DNA of 6,647 bases from Actinomycetota bacterium (GTDB lineage Bacteria; Actinomycetota; Actinomycetes; S36-B12; UBA5976), in NCBI GenBank assembly GCA_026392535.1, contig JAPLBX010000115.1, positions 1-6,647 on the forward strand, given 5' to 3'. The position numbers and the translations under genes were made by a program. This document shows, in pieces, positions 1 to 5,000 of this stretch. Under the pieces are notes generated by a model that saw only the letters and a program-made list of their open reading frames with translations, had not been told where the DNA came from and made no database searches. Within the stretch, counting starts at the first letter, position 1. Each line of letters begins with the position of its first letter.

Positions 1-543
1 ATTTTCCTCAGGATAAACAGCAGAAAGATTTGTCGCAGCATCGAACACGTAAGATTTTGGATCTAGAACTTCGATGTATTGGTAGGTATCAATGTCGCGA
101 ACGTAGAAACTGATGTTTTCAAGAATTACAGAATCCTCAGTTCCAGCTTCAAAAAATTCAAGTGTGTATTCAACGTAGCCCTTGAAGTTGTCTGCAGGGC
201 TATAGACAAGGTCAGTGTCGCAACCATCGCAATTTACGTAGATAAATGAGTCGATTCCATCTGACTGTGACTCGTCTACATCCTCAAGATCAGTATTTTC
301 TTCAAGAATGGTTTGGGTAATTCTTGCGTCAACAGTTGTTCCGTCAATGGTGACAACATCTTCGTAAAGGTGAGACTCTCCAACAGGCATCCAGATGCCG
401 TCTTCATTGTAAAAATCGAGAGTTGCGCCAGTTGCGTCAAGAGTTGTGGTAGCTGAAGCAGGTGCCGCAGCCGATAGGGAAGCAAGGGTCAAAAGACCTG
501 CAATTGCTCCAGGAATAAATTTCTTCATGTAGGTTTTGTTCAT
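1..543 (-). CDS. Secreted acidic protein of unknown function, C-terminus beyond the window
   Basis: The reading frame is open from an ATG at 543 down to the window edge (181 codons, no stop), so the gene is truncated by the window. The N-terminus is a classic Sec signal peptide: lysines near residues 7-8, a hydrophobic stretch Ile-Pro-Gly-Ala to Leu-Ser, then a probable cleavage after Ala-Ser-Ala at residues 29-31. The exported part is strongly acidic (runs such as LEENTDLEDVDESQSD) and aromatic-rich. It carries one CxxC pair at C105/C108 (VNCDGC). I recognise no domain. A second in-frame ATG at 528 (MKKFIPG) is possible, but neither start has a Shine-Dalgarno. The 543 start is preferred because a TAGACT hexamer sits exactly where a leaderless transcript would need its -10. 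The gene follows yjdM on the same strand after 54 bases but probably has its own promoter. Existence is well supported; function is unknown. Confidence 0.85.
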   Translation of the reverse strand, partial: MNKTYMKKFIPGAIAGLLTLASLSAAAPASATTTLDATGATLDFYNEDGIWMPVGESHLYEDVVTIDGTTVDARITQTILEENTDLEDVDESQSDGIDSFIYVNCDGCDTDLVYSPADNFKGYVEYTLEFFEAGTEDSVILENISFYVRDIDTYQYIEVLDPKSYVFDAATNLSAVYPEEN

Positions 544-549
544 ACCGAC

Positions 550-555
550 AGTCTA
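550..555 (-). promoter_or_regulatory. Candidate -10 element (TAGACT) for a leaderless transcript
   Basis: On the minus strand TAGACT fits the actinobacterial TANNNT pattern. It ends six bases before the ATG at 543, so transcription would begin at or next to the start codon. No Shine-Dalgarno precedes that ATG, which agrees with leaderless translation. No convincing -35 box is visible at 16-18 bases. Confidence 0.5.
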
Positions 556-597
556 ATTTATGTCGGATTTCAACCCAAATCGAGGGCGAATATGAGA

Positions 598-939
598 TCA
601 GGCCTTCTTGACCACACTGGATTTGAGCATCATTGGGCCAAATCCCTCTACTTTGGCATCAATATCGTGATCTCCATTTTCAGGCACTAGCCGAATATTC
701 GTAGCTTTCGTGCCTACTTTCAGCGATCCCGATGAGCCTTTTACTTTGAGGTCTTTAACGATGGTGACTGTGTCGCCATCGGACAGAATGTTTCCCACCG
801 CATCTCGAATGATTTTCTGAGGCTCAGGCTGAGATTCTTCGGGAGACCATTCGTGAGCGCACTCAGGGCAGACAAGCAGGGAACCCATTTCATAGGCGTA
901 CTCGGATTCGCACTTTGGACAAGCTGGAGTCTCAGGCAT
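598..939 (-). CDS. yjdM: YjdM/PhnA-family zinc-ribbon protein
   Basis: This is a 113-residue protein, close to the length of the E. coli protein (about 111). I recognise the family from two regions. The N-terminal zinc ribbon has C7-P-K-C10 and C24-P-E-C27 and is followed by AHEW. The C-terminal small beta-barrel segment contains DGDTVTIVKDLKVKGSS, KVGTKATNIRLV and VEGFGPMMLKS. The family was once named PhnA because it lies near the phosphonate genes in E. coli. It should not be read as phosphonoacetate hydrolase, which is a different PhnA. Its biochemical role is not firmly established, and it is expected to be a small cytoplasmic zinc-binding protein. The ATG at 939 has a good Shine-Dalgarno (AAAGGA, about five bases upstream). 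The gene is divergent from the nucleotidyltransferase gene. No phosphonate genes are visible nearby. Confidence 0.95.
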   Translation of the reverse strand: MPETPACPKCESEYAYEMGSLLVCPECAHEWSPEESQPEPQKIIRDAVGNILSDGDTVTIVKDLKVKGSSGSLKVGTKATNIRLVPENGDHDIDAKVEGFGPMMLKSSVVKKA

Positions 940-982
940 TATTTCCTTTTTGGTTTTTAGACCTAAAAGTTTAGTTCAACTC

Positions 983-988
983 TAAGAT
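983..988 (+). promoter_or_regulatory. Candidate -10 (TAAGAT) for the nucleotidyltransferase/oxidase cluster
   Basis: TAAGAT matches TANNNT and would place the transcription start near 995, just upstream of the AAGGA ribosome-binding site. It overlaps by two bases a minus-strand TAGAGT (979-984) that could serve yjdM. A second minus-strand candidate for yjdM is TAAACT at 968-973. No good -35 is visible for any of these, so the assignment is tentative. Confidence 0.35.
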
Positions 989-997
989 TGTGAACCT

Positions 998-1002
998 AAG
1001 GA
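998..1002 (+). promoter_or_regulatory. Ribosome-binding site that selects a TTG start
   Basis: AAGGA lies seven bases before the TTG at 1010 but sixteen bases before the in-frame ATG at 1019. The spacing therefore favours the TTG as initiator, although the two products differ by only three residues. Confidence 0.55.
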
Positions 1003-1009
1003 CAGGCAG

Positions 1010-1771
1010 TTGGGTTATATGGCAATCGATTTCAAAGTAGCGCTCCGAGAGAAATCTTTGGCTGATTCGCGAATTCTCGGCATAGTATGGGCAGGAAGTG
1101 CTGCCGATGTAGCAAGATTTGATGAGTATTCAGATTATGACTTCTACCTAATCACATTAGATGATCAAGTCGAGCCGATGCGACAAAATCTTGACTGGCT
1201 TCCAGAGCCCGAAAATATTGCCTACTTTGCTCGCGAAACTGCACAGGGACTCAAAGTCGTTTATAAAGATGGCACAATTCTTGAATACGCAGTTTTCACC
1301 CTCGATGAACTTTCAAACTCCGTCGTAAATCACTATGCCATTGATTTGGACAAAGCCGATGTTGAATCACGCACAAAAGCAATTCAAGCTAAAGGTGAAC
1401 CAAAATCCCACGAAACAGTTGAAGATCATCTAGCAATTATTTACACATTACTTATGATTGCAATTGGACGTGCTCGAAGAGGTGAAACACTGATTGCTGG
1501 TCAATTCATTCGTTCCTATGCAGCACTTCATTTAATTAGAGCAGTGAAGAAGTCTTTTGAATCCAAAGATATTTCAAAGCGAGACATCTTGGATCCTTGG
1601 CGGAGATTCGAACTTGAGTATCCAGAGATTGGAATTAAGTTAAATAAAGCAATAGCGCAAGAGGTCGAACATGCAGCTTGGGCAATAGCCGATTTAACAG
1701 CCGATGTTTTCGGTGATCAGTCTCCAATCCCGGCAGCCGGAATGGCCACTCTAAAACTGCGATTCAAATGA
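1010..1771 (+). CDS. Nucleotidyltransferase-fold (pol beta superfamily) protein, substrate unknown
   Basis: This 253-residue cytoplasmic protein shows the nucleotidyltransferase signature near its N-terminus: G29-S30, then S41-D42-Y43-D44 followed by the hydrophobic strand FYLIT. D42 and D44 are the expected metal-binding acidic pair. E92 in ILEYAVF is a plausible third acidic residue. The region from about residue 133 to 230 is helical (HLAIIYTLLMIAIGRARRGE, then RSYAALHLIRAVKK), resembling the helical substrate-binding part of aminoglycoside- and lincosamide-type nucleotidyltransferases. By family knowledge it would transfer a nucleotide to a small molecule or protein. The substrate cannot be read from sequence, and a resistance function should not be assumed. 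The start is TTG at 1010 (AAGGA seven bases upstream), with ATG 1019 as the alternative. Its end overlaps the following oxidase gene by ATGA, implying translational coupling. Confidence 0.85.
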   Translation: MGYMAIDFKVALREKSLADSRILGIVWAGSAADVARFDEYSDYDFYLITLDDQVEPMRQNLDWLPEPENIAYFARETAQGLKVVYKDGTILEYAVFTLDELSNSVVNHYAIDLDKADVESRTKAIQAKGEPKSHETVEDHLAIIYTLLMIAIGRARRGETLIAGQFIRSYAALHLIRAVKKSFESKDISKRDILDPWRRFELEYPEIGIKLNKAIAQEVEHAAWAIADLTADVFGDQSPIPAAGMATLKLRFK

Positions 1772-3129
1772 ACACTTCTCTTTGGGCAGATCAAGCCGAG
1801 CTAGGAATTAATTTTCCAAAGCTCGGGCACAGCCTTGAGACAGATATCTGCATTATTGGTGCTGGTTTTACTGGGCTCTGGACCGCCTATTGGCTCACTG
1901 AGCTAGCACCGCAATTAACCATCACTATTCTTGAAGCAAATTTCGCAGGCTTTGGTGCATCTGGAAGAAATGGCGGCTGGTTCTCCGCTCTATTCCCATC
2001 CGACATGGACAAGATTGCAATGTCTAGTGATGCAACATCTGCAGTTGCACTCCAAAAAGAGATGAATGCAAATGTGGTTCGAAGTGGGGAAGTGATTTCA
2101 AAGCTTGGCATTGATTGCGGATGGGCGCATGAAGGCAGTTTGAATATTGCTCGGAACAAAGCTCAGTTAAATAGAGCTACTGCTGAGATTGCTTATTGGC
2201 GCAAATGGGGATTTGATGGATCGGATTACCGATTTATTCCGAAATCAGAGTTTGAAAACAAATACCGCATTACCAATCAGCTGGGTGCGATATTCACACC
2301 TCATTGCGCCCGAATTCAACCTGCCAAACTTGTTAAGGGTTTAGTAAACGAACTTACAAAACGAGGTGTGAAGATTTTCGAACAATCACCAGTTACCGAT
2401 TTCTCAGCTCACCAAGTTACAGTGAATGGATTTCAAGTTAAAACTAACTGGGTAGTCCGCGCCACCGAGGCATACACCGCCAATTTTAAAAAGTATAAAC
2501 GTGATGTGATTCCGGTTTACTCACTGATGATTGCCACCGAGCCGATGCCAGAAGCTATTTGGGATGAGATTGGATTGCATGGTGAGACTTTTGCAGACCT
2601 TAGACATTTACTTATTTATGGTCAGCGCACAGCGGACAATCGATTTGCATTTGGTGGTCGAGGAGCGCCATATCACTTCGCAAGCAAAATATCACCAGAA
2701 TTAGATCGCAATCCAAAGGTGCATACTGAGATTCGCAAAGTACTGGATGAACTTTTCCCGATGATTAAACCATTCAAAACCACTCACACCTGGGGTGGGC
2801 CATTAGGCATTCCACGTGATTGGTATGCACGAGTTGATTTTGATGAAGTTAACCAGATCGCTACTGGTGGAAGTTATGTTGGAGATGGTGTTGGCACATC
2901 AGCACTTGCCGGCATCACTATTGCTGAGAAGATAGCTGGCGTTGATTCAATTCGCCAGCACTTACCTTGGATTAACAGGCAGAGTAAAAAATGGGAATAT
3001 GAGCCAATTCGTTGGATTGGAGCAAACGTAGGACTACGGGTGATGGGAATCGCAGATGTTGAGGAGCGGATAACGGGTAAACCAAGTGTCGCGGCACAAA
3101 TGTTCAGTCCATTCATTGGACACGTCTAA
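1768..3129 (+). CDS. FAD-dependent oxidoreductase, DAO family (gamma-glutamylputrescine oxidase-like)
   Basis: This 453-residue protein fits the DAO (glycine/D-amino-acid oxidase) family in length and layout. The Rossmann dinucleotide motif GAGFTG is at 31-36, and E56 ends the second strand as the usual ribose-binding acid. GASGRNGGW at 63-71 is the motif typical of DadA/PuuB-like enzymes. ATEAYT at 232-237 corresponds to the mid-protein FAD-contact segment, and GGSYVGDGVGTS at 367-378 is the C-terminal FAD-binding loop. The tail KWEYEPIRW (408-416) and ITGKPS resembles actinobacterial members of the group. It should oxidise a C-N bond of an amine or amino acid, with FAD as cofactor, in the cytoplasm. 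PuuB-like architecture suggests a polyamine-type substrate, but this is a family guess. It starts inside the stop codon of the nucleotidyltransferase gene (ATGA) with no separate strong Shine-Dalgarno, so it is probably coupled to it. Confidence 0.92.
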   Translation: MNTSLWADQAELGINFPKLGHSLETDICIIGAGFTGLWTAYWLTELAPQLTITILEANFAGFGASGRNGGWFSALFPSDMDKIAMSSDATSAVALQKEMNANVVRSGEVISKLGIDCGWAHEGSLNIARNKAQLNRATAEIAYWRKWGFDGSDYRFIPKSEFENKYRITNQLGAIFTPHCARIQPAKLVKGLVNELTKRGVKIFEQSPVTDFSAHQVTVNGFQVKTNWVVRATEAYTANFKKYKRDVIPVYSLMIATEPMPEAIWDEIGLHGETFADLRHLLIYGQRTADNRFAFGGRGAPYHFASKISPELDRNPKVHTEIRKVLDELFPMIKPFKTTHTWGGPLGIPRDWYARVDFDEVNQIATGGSYVGDGVGTSALAGITIAEKIAGVDSIRQHLPWINRQSKKWEYEPIRWIGANVGLRVMGIADVEERITGKPSVAAQMFSPFIGHV

Positions 3130-3133
3130 GCCG

Positions 3134-3153
3134 TATAGATTCAGCCAAGGAGG
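3134..3153 (+). promoter_or_regulatory. Candidate -10 (TATAGATT) plus strong Shine-Dalgarno
   Basis: In the 32-base gap after the oxidase gene, TATAGATT (3134-3141) contains TAGATT, a TANNNT match. It is followed by AAGGAGG at 3147-3153, a near-perfect Shine-Dalgarno eight bases before ATG 3162. A TTGGAC lies at 3116-3121 but is too close to be a normal -35. The ribosome-binding site is secure; the promoter is tentative, and read-through from the oxidase gene is also possible. Confidence 0.5.
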
Positions 3154-3161
3154 AGAAAAAT

Positions 3162-4562
3162 ATGAAAAAAATTATTGCAATTTTGCTAGGTGTAGCTCTT
3201 AGTGTGAGCACACTGGCAAGTGCCAAAGCTGTAGAAATCACCGGGGGTATGTCAGACATCTGGTGGGCAAACACAGACACAAACGGTAAAACCTCAGTTG
3301 CATACTGGGACATCTGGAACTACGAAAATCAAAATTACGACAATTACTTTGTTTTTAACTTTGATGGCACAGATGAAGGTTGGTCGGAGCCAGTAGTTGT
3401 CGGTGCAGACTATGTTTTTGATGTCGAAGTACTCTCGAGTGGAAAAATTATTTATGTGTACTTAGACAACGATGACGATGTTGTTTATTTGCAATCCACA
3501 ATGGATGGAAACAATTTCAGCATACGGACAGAATTGCCTGTTGACAACGGAATGACAATCGATAGTGATTCAGAACTTGTCATTGATAGTCTCGGAAAAA
3601 TCATCACAATTATTGGAGAATTCAGAGATGAATCTAGTGTTCATTTATTTAGCTGGATTTCTAACAAAACCCAAAGTGCTTGGACCAAAAAGGTTGTCAC
3701 TGACAATGTTTTCCCGACTTCAACTTTTGACTTTTGCGAGTATTCATCTGAAACTTGCTTCCACGGAATTCAGAATTTGACTTTTGGGCAGAATGCAAAA
3801 GGTCAGCAAAGTCTCGTCGCTCGAGTCAAGGTAGCAACTAACAGCGCTGATCCGAACACAGAACAGTGGGCCAACATCGCTTACCAACGCAAGAGCGCCA
3901 CTTCAAATTGGAAATCTCCTCAGGTACTCGACACTTTTGGTCCTGAAGAAATCAATTCATACACCTATATGGTTGGACCGGTAGTGGTAACGCCTAAGGG
4001 TAAATCTGCATATGCTTACTCAAAAGGCTACAACGACGACCCGCACGCAATTCAAATCTTTGTAAGCAGTGGCTTTGGAAAGAAATTTGTCCGCAAGGAT
4101 CAGGGAGTGTTGTCATCGGTTTATGGAACCGAATCACCAACCCTGGTTAATGTGGGCGAAAAGATTTATACCGCTTTCAATAAGAATACTTCTGCAGAAG
4201 ACGAGGACCACCCAGACGTATATTTTGGTGAAGTTGGAAAGCTAAACAAAGCCAAGAAGGTCGGGACTGCAGGCTCTCATCGCATGGTTTCCTTTGGCCA
4301 ACTGAACGGAAAACTCACCGTTGTCTCGGAATCTGAATCTGATGGAAAGTTCAGCGTTCAAGTGAGAAAATTCAATGGAAAGAAGTGGTCAGGCCCGAAA
4401 ACAATTTTGAACCACCCAAATGGATTTGGAATTTCTCCTTGGGATAGCGGGTGCGACGTTTCTGCGAAGTTATTCATCTGTTCAGCTTCGGTCTTGGCAG
4501 AAGCTTATGATCCGGAAAATTATCAAAATCCGATTGGATTGAATGTTGAGATAATTAGGTAA
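3162..4562 (+). CDS. Large secreted protein, possibly beta-propeller, function unknown
   Basis: This 466-residue protein begins with a clear Sec signal peptide (MKKIIAILLGVALSVSTLAS, probable cleavage after AKA at residue 23). The mature part is beta-rich. It has recurring W-x-x-P/K turns at W74 (GWSEPVVV), W174 (SAWTKKVV), W250 (NWKSPQVL) and W409 (KWSGPKTIL), often followed by segments like SSGKIIYVYL or PKGKSAYAYS. This texture resembles sialidase-type or other propeller blades, but the spacing is irregular and no Asp-box is convincing. Only four cysteines are seen, in two close pairs, C192/C199 and C431/C440, suggesting two local disulfides outside the cell. There is no C-terminal sorting motif or terminal membrane segment, so release or non-covalent association is likely. 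The first half is acidic and Asn/Asp/Tyr-rich, and the last third is more lysine-rich. It lies at the end of the nucleotidyltransferase/oxidase cluster but may have its own promoter. I do not recognise the family. Confidence 0.85.
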   Translation: MKKIIAILLGVALSVSTLASAKAVEITGGMSDIWWANTDTNGKTSVAYWDIWNYENQNYDNYFVFNFDGTDEGWSEPVVVGADYVFDVEVLSSGKIIYVYLDNDDDVVYLQSTMDGNNFSIRTELPVDNGMTIDSDSELVIDSLGKIITIIGEFRDESSVHLFSWISNKTQSAWTKKVVTDNVFPTSTFDFCEYSSETCFHGIQNLTFGQNAKGQQSLVARVKVATNSADPNTEQWANIAYQRKSATSNWKSPQVLDTFGPEEINSYTYMVGPVVVTPKGKSAYAYSKGYNDDPHAIQIFVSSGFGKKFVRKDQGVLSSVYGTESPTLVNVGEKIYTAFNKNTSAEDEDHPDVYFGEVGKLNKAKKVGTAGSHRMVSFGQLNGKLTVVSESESDGKFSVQVRKFNGKKWSGPKTILNHPNGFGISPWDSGCDVSAKLFICSASVLAEAYDPENYQNPIGLNVEIIR

Positions 4563-4572
4563 CTCTCAAAAT

Positions 4573-4612
4573 AAACAAATGGCGTCGAGACCCATCGGCG
4601 CCATTTGTTTTA
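4573..4612 (+). terminator. Strong hairpin terminator after the plus-strand cluster
   Basis: Bases 4573-4588 pair with 4595-4610 in a 16-bp stem with one G-U pair (4585/4598). The stem includes AAACAAATGGCG against CGCCATTTGTTT, and the loop is GACCCA (4589-4594). The 3' arm ends in TTTT, and the 5' arm begins AAA, so it might work weakly in the other direction too. It begins ten bases after the stop of the secreted-protein gene. Confidence 0.9.
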
Positions 4613-4614
4613 CG

Positions 4615-4652
4615 GTGAGTTTAAAACCTTTTAATGCTTTTCGAGTGAGTTT
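4615..4652. repeat. Direct repeat GTGAGTTT, two copies 30 bp apart
   Basis: GTGAGTTT occurs at 4615-4622 and 4645-4652, start-to-start distance 30 bases, about three helical turns. The second copy abuts the expected -35 region of the promoter candidate at 4676-4681. It could be a paired regulator site, but an eight-base repeat in this short stretch could also be chance. Confidence 0.3.
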
Positions 4653-4675
4653 CCCTCTGAAAGGCAAGGAGGGGC

Positions 4676-4681
4676 TACACT
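4676..4681 (+). promoter_or_regulatory. Candidate -10 (TACACT) for the Lys-rich small gene
   Basis: TACACT, preceded by GGGGC, matches TANNNT and would start transcription near 4688-4689, giving a leader of about 38 bases. No clear -35 is visible. The AAGGAGG just upstream (4667-4673) is not followed by a start codon, so it is not a working ribosome-binding site. Confidence 0.5.
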
Positions 4682-4692
4682 CGCAGAAGACC

Positions 4693-4723
4693 AGCCAACC
4701 GGCTCGCCTTTATTAAAGGAGCC
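4693..4723 (+). promoter_or_regulatory. Leader hairpins that could hide the Shine-Dalgarno of the small gene
   Basis: Bases 4701-4704 plus 4707-4711 (GGCT, bulged CG, CCTTT) can pair with 4715-4723 (AAAGGAGCC). This encloses the Shine-Dalgarno AAAGGAG, with loop ATT. An upstream AGCC (4693-4696) can instead pair with GGCT (4701-4704) across loop AACC, which would break the outer half of the first hairpin. The pairings are visible in sequence; a regulatory role is inference, and the stems are short. Confidence 0.35.
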
Positions 4724-4726
4724 AAA

Positions 4727-4849
4727 ATGGCTGAAAAATCTCCCGCTAAAAACTCAGGTAAAACCCCCGCGGCAAAGTCCCTTAAAGAAAAACGTGCCGA
4801 TAAGAAAAACAAAGCAGCTGGCAAGAACAGCACAAGCCTAGAAAAGTAG
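4727..4849 (+). CDS. 40-residue lysine-rich small protein
   Basis: An ATG at 4727 with a strong Shine-Dalgarno (AAAGGAG at 4715-4721, five bases upstream) opens a 40-codon frame ending in TAG. The product begins MAEKSPAKNSGKTP, has the core SLKEKRADKKNKA and ends STSLEK. It contains eleven lysines and one arginine against four acidic residues, with no cysteine, membrane segment or signal peptide. It should be small, soluble, basic and largely disordered or helical in the KEKRADKK part. I believe similar short proteins with an S-[IL]-K-[EQ]-K-R core occur in other actinobacteria, which supports a real gene, but I cannot name a function. Nucleic-acid or ribosome association would be a reasonable guess from charge only. 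It stands alone between the terminator and the tRNA, apparently with its own promoter. Confidence 0.8.
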   Translation: MAEKSPAKNSGKTPAAKSLKEKRADKKNKAAGKNSTSLEK

Positions 4850-4885
4850 ACAGCAACTGCTTTCAATATTTGGAATTGTCCAACG

Positions 4886-4891
4886 TAAACT
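4886..4891 (+). promoter_or_regulatory. Candidate -10 (TAAACT) of the tRNA gene
   Basis: TAAACT matches TANNNT and predicts a transcript start near 4898, leaving a short 5' leader before the tRNA at 4904. No strong -35 is evident at the usual distance, although TTTCAA at 4861-4866 is 19 bases upstream. Co-transcription with the small Lys-rich gene is an alternative. Confidence 0.5.
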
Positions 4892-4903
4892 GTCCCACTT
4901 CAC

Positions 4904-4978
4904 GGGGCGGTAGCTCAGCTGGTCAGAGCAGCAGACTCATAATCTGTCAGGTCGTGGGTTCGAACCCCACCCGCCCCA
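4904..4978 (+). tRNA. tRNA with anticodon CAT (elongator Met most likely, or Ile2)
   Basis: The full cloverleaf can be folded by eye. The acceptor GGGGCGG (4904-4910) pairs with CCGCCCC (4971-4977), with discriminator A4978. The D stem is GCTC/GAGC (4913-4916, 4926-4929). The anticodon stem is GCAGA/TCTGT (4931-4935, 4943-4947) around loop CTCATAA, placing CAT at 4938-4940. The T stem is GTGGG/CCCAC around TTCGAAC. It is not an initiator: position 1 pairs fully with 72, and the anticodon stem lacks the three G-C pairs. Elongator Met and lysidine-modified Ile2 cannot be separated with certainty here. CCA is not encoded. The variable loop reads as six bases (CAGGTC), one more than usual, unless T4947 bulges and G4931 pairs with C4948. 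A T-tract at 4993-4997 may end the transcript. Confidence 0.96.
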
Positions 4979-5000
4979 CGTAGATCTGTCTGTTTTTCTC

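Noticed and set aside
276..485. A 69-codon minus-strand frame (MLPYRLRHLL...)
   Set aside because: It lies inside the secreted-protein frame 1-543 on the same strand in another phase, has Leu/Gln-rich shadow composition and no ribosome-binding site.
598..939. Phosphonoacetate hydrolase or phosphonate operon
   Set aside because: The sequence is the small zinc-ribbon YjdM family, which shares only the old PhnA name; no phosphonate genes are present.
1010..1771. Calling the nucleotidyltransferase an antibiotic-resistance gene
   Set aside because: Only the general GS/SDxD fold signature and helical tail are visible. Substrate specificity cannot be inferred and the context is not a resistance island.
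1887..2159. A 90-codon minus-strand frame
   Set aside because: It is antisense to the core FAD-binding region of the oxidase, whose motifs prove the plus-strand frame.
2874..3313. Two minus-strand frames (2874-3116 and 3113-3313)
   Set aside because: Both are antisense to well-supported genes, without convincing starts or protein features.
3565..3780. A 71-codon plus-strand frame
   Set aside because: It sits wholly inside the large secreted-protein gene in another phase, with no ribosome-binding site.
4667..4673. AAGGAGG as a ribosome-binding site
   Set aside because: No start codon follows at usable distance; the actual small gene has its own AAAGGAG at 4715.
4675..4866. A 63-codon minus-strand hydrophobic frame opposite the Lys-rich gene
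   Set aside because: Its Phe/Leu/Ala runs are the complement of AAA/AAG/GCx codons. The plus-strand gene has the strong Shine-Dalgarno.
4904..4978. tRNA 3' end as an integration (att) site
   Set aside because: No integrase gene and no second copy of the tRNA 3' end was seen in the window.
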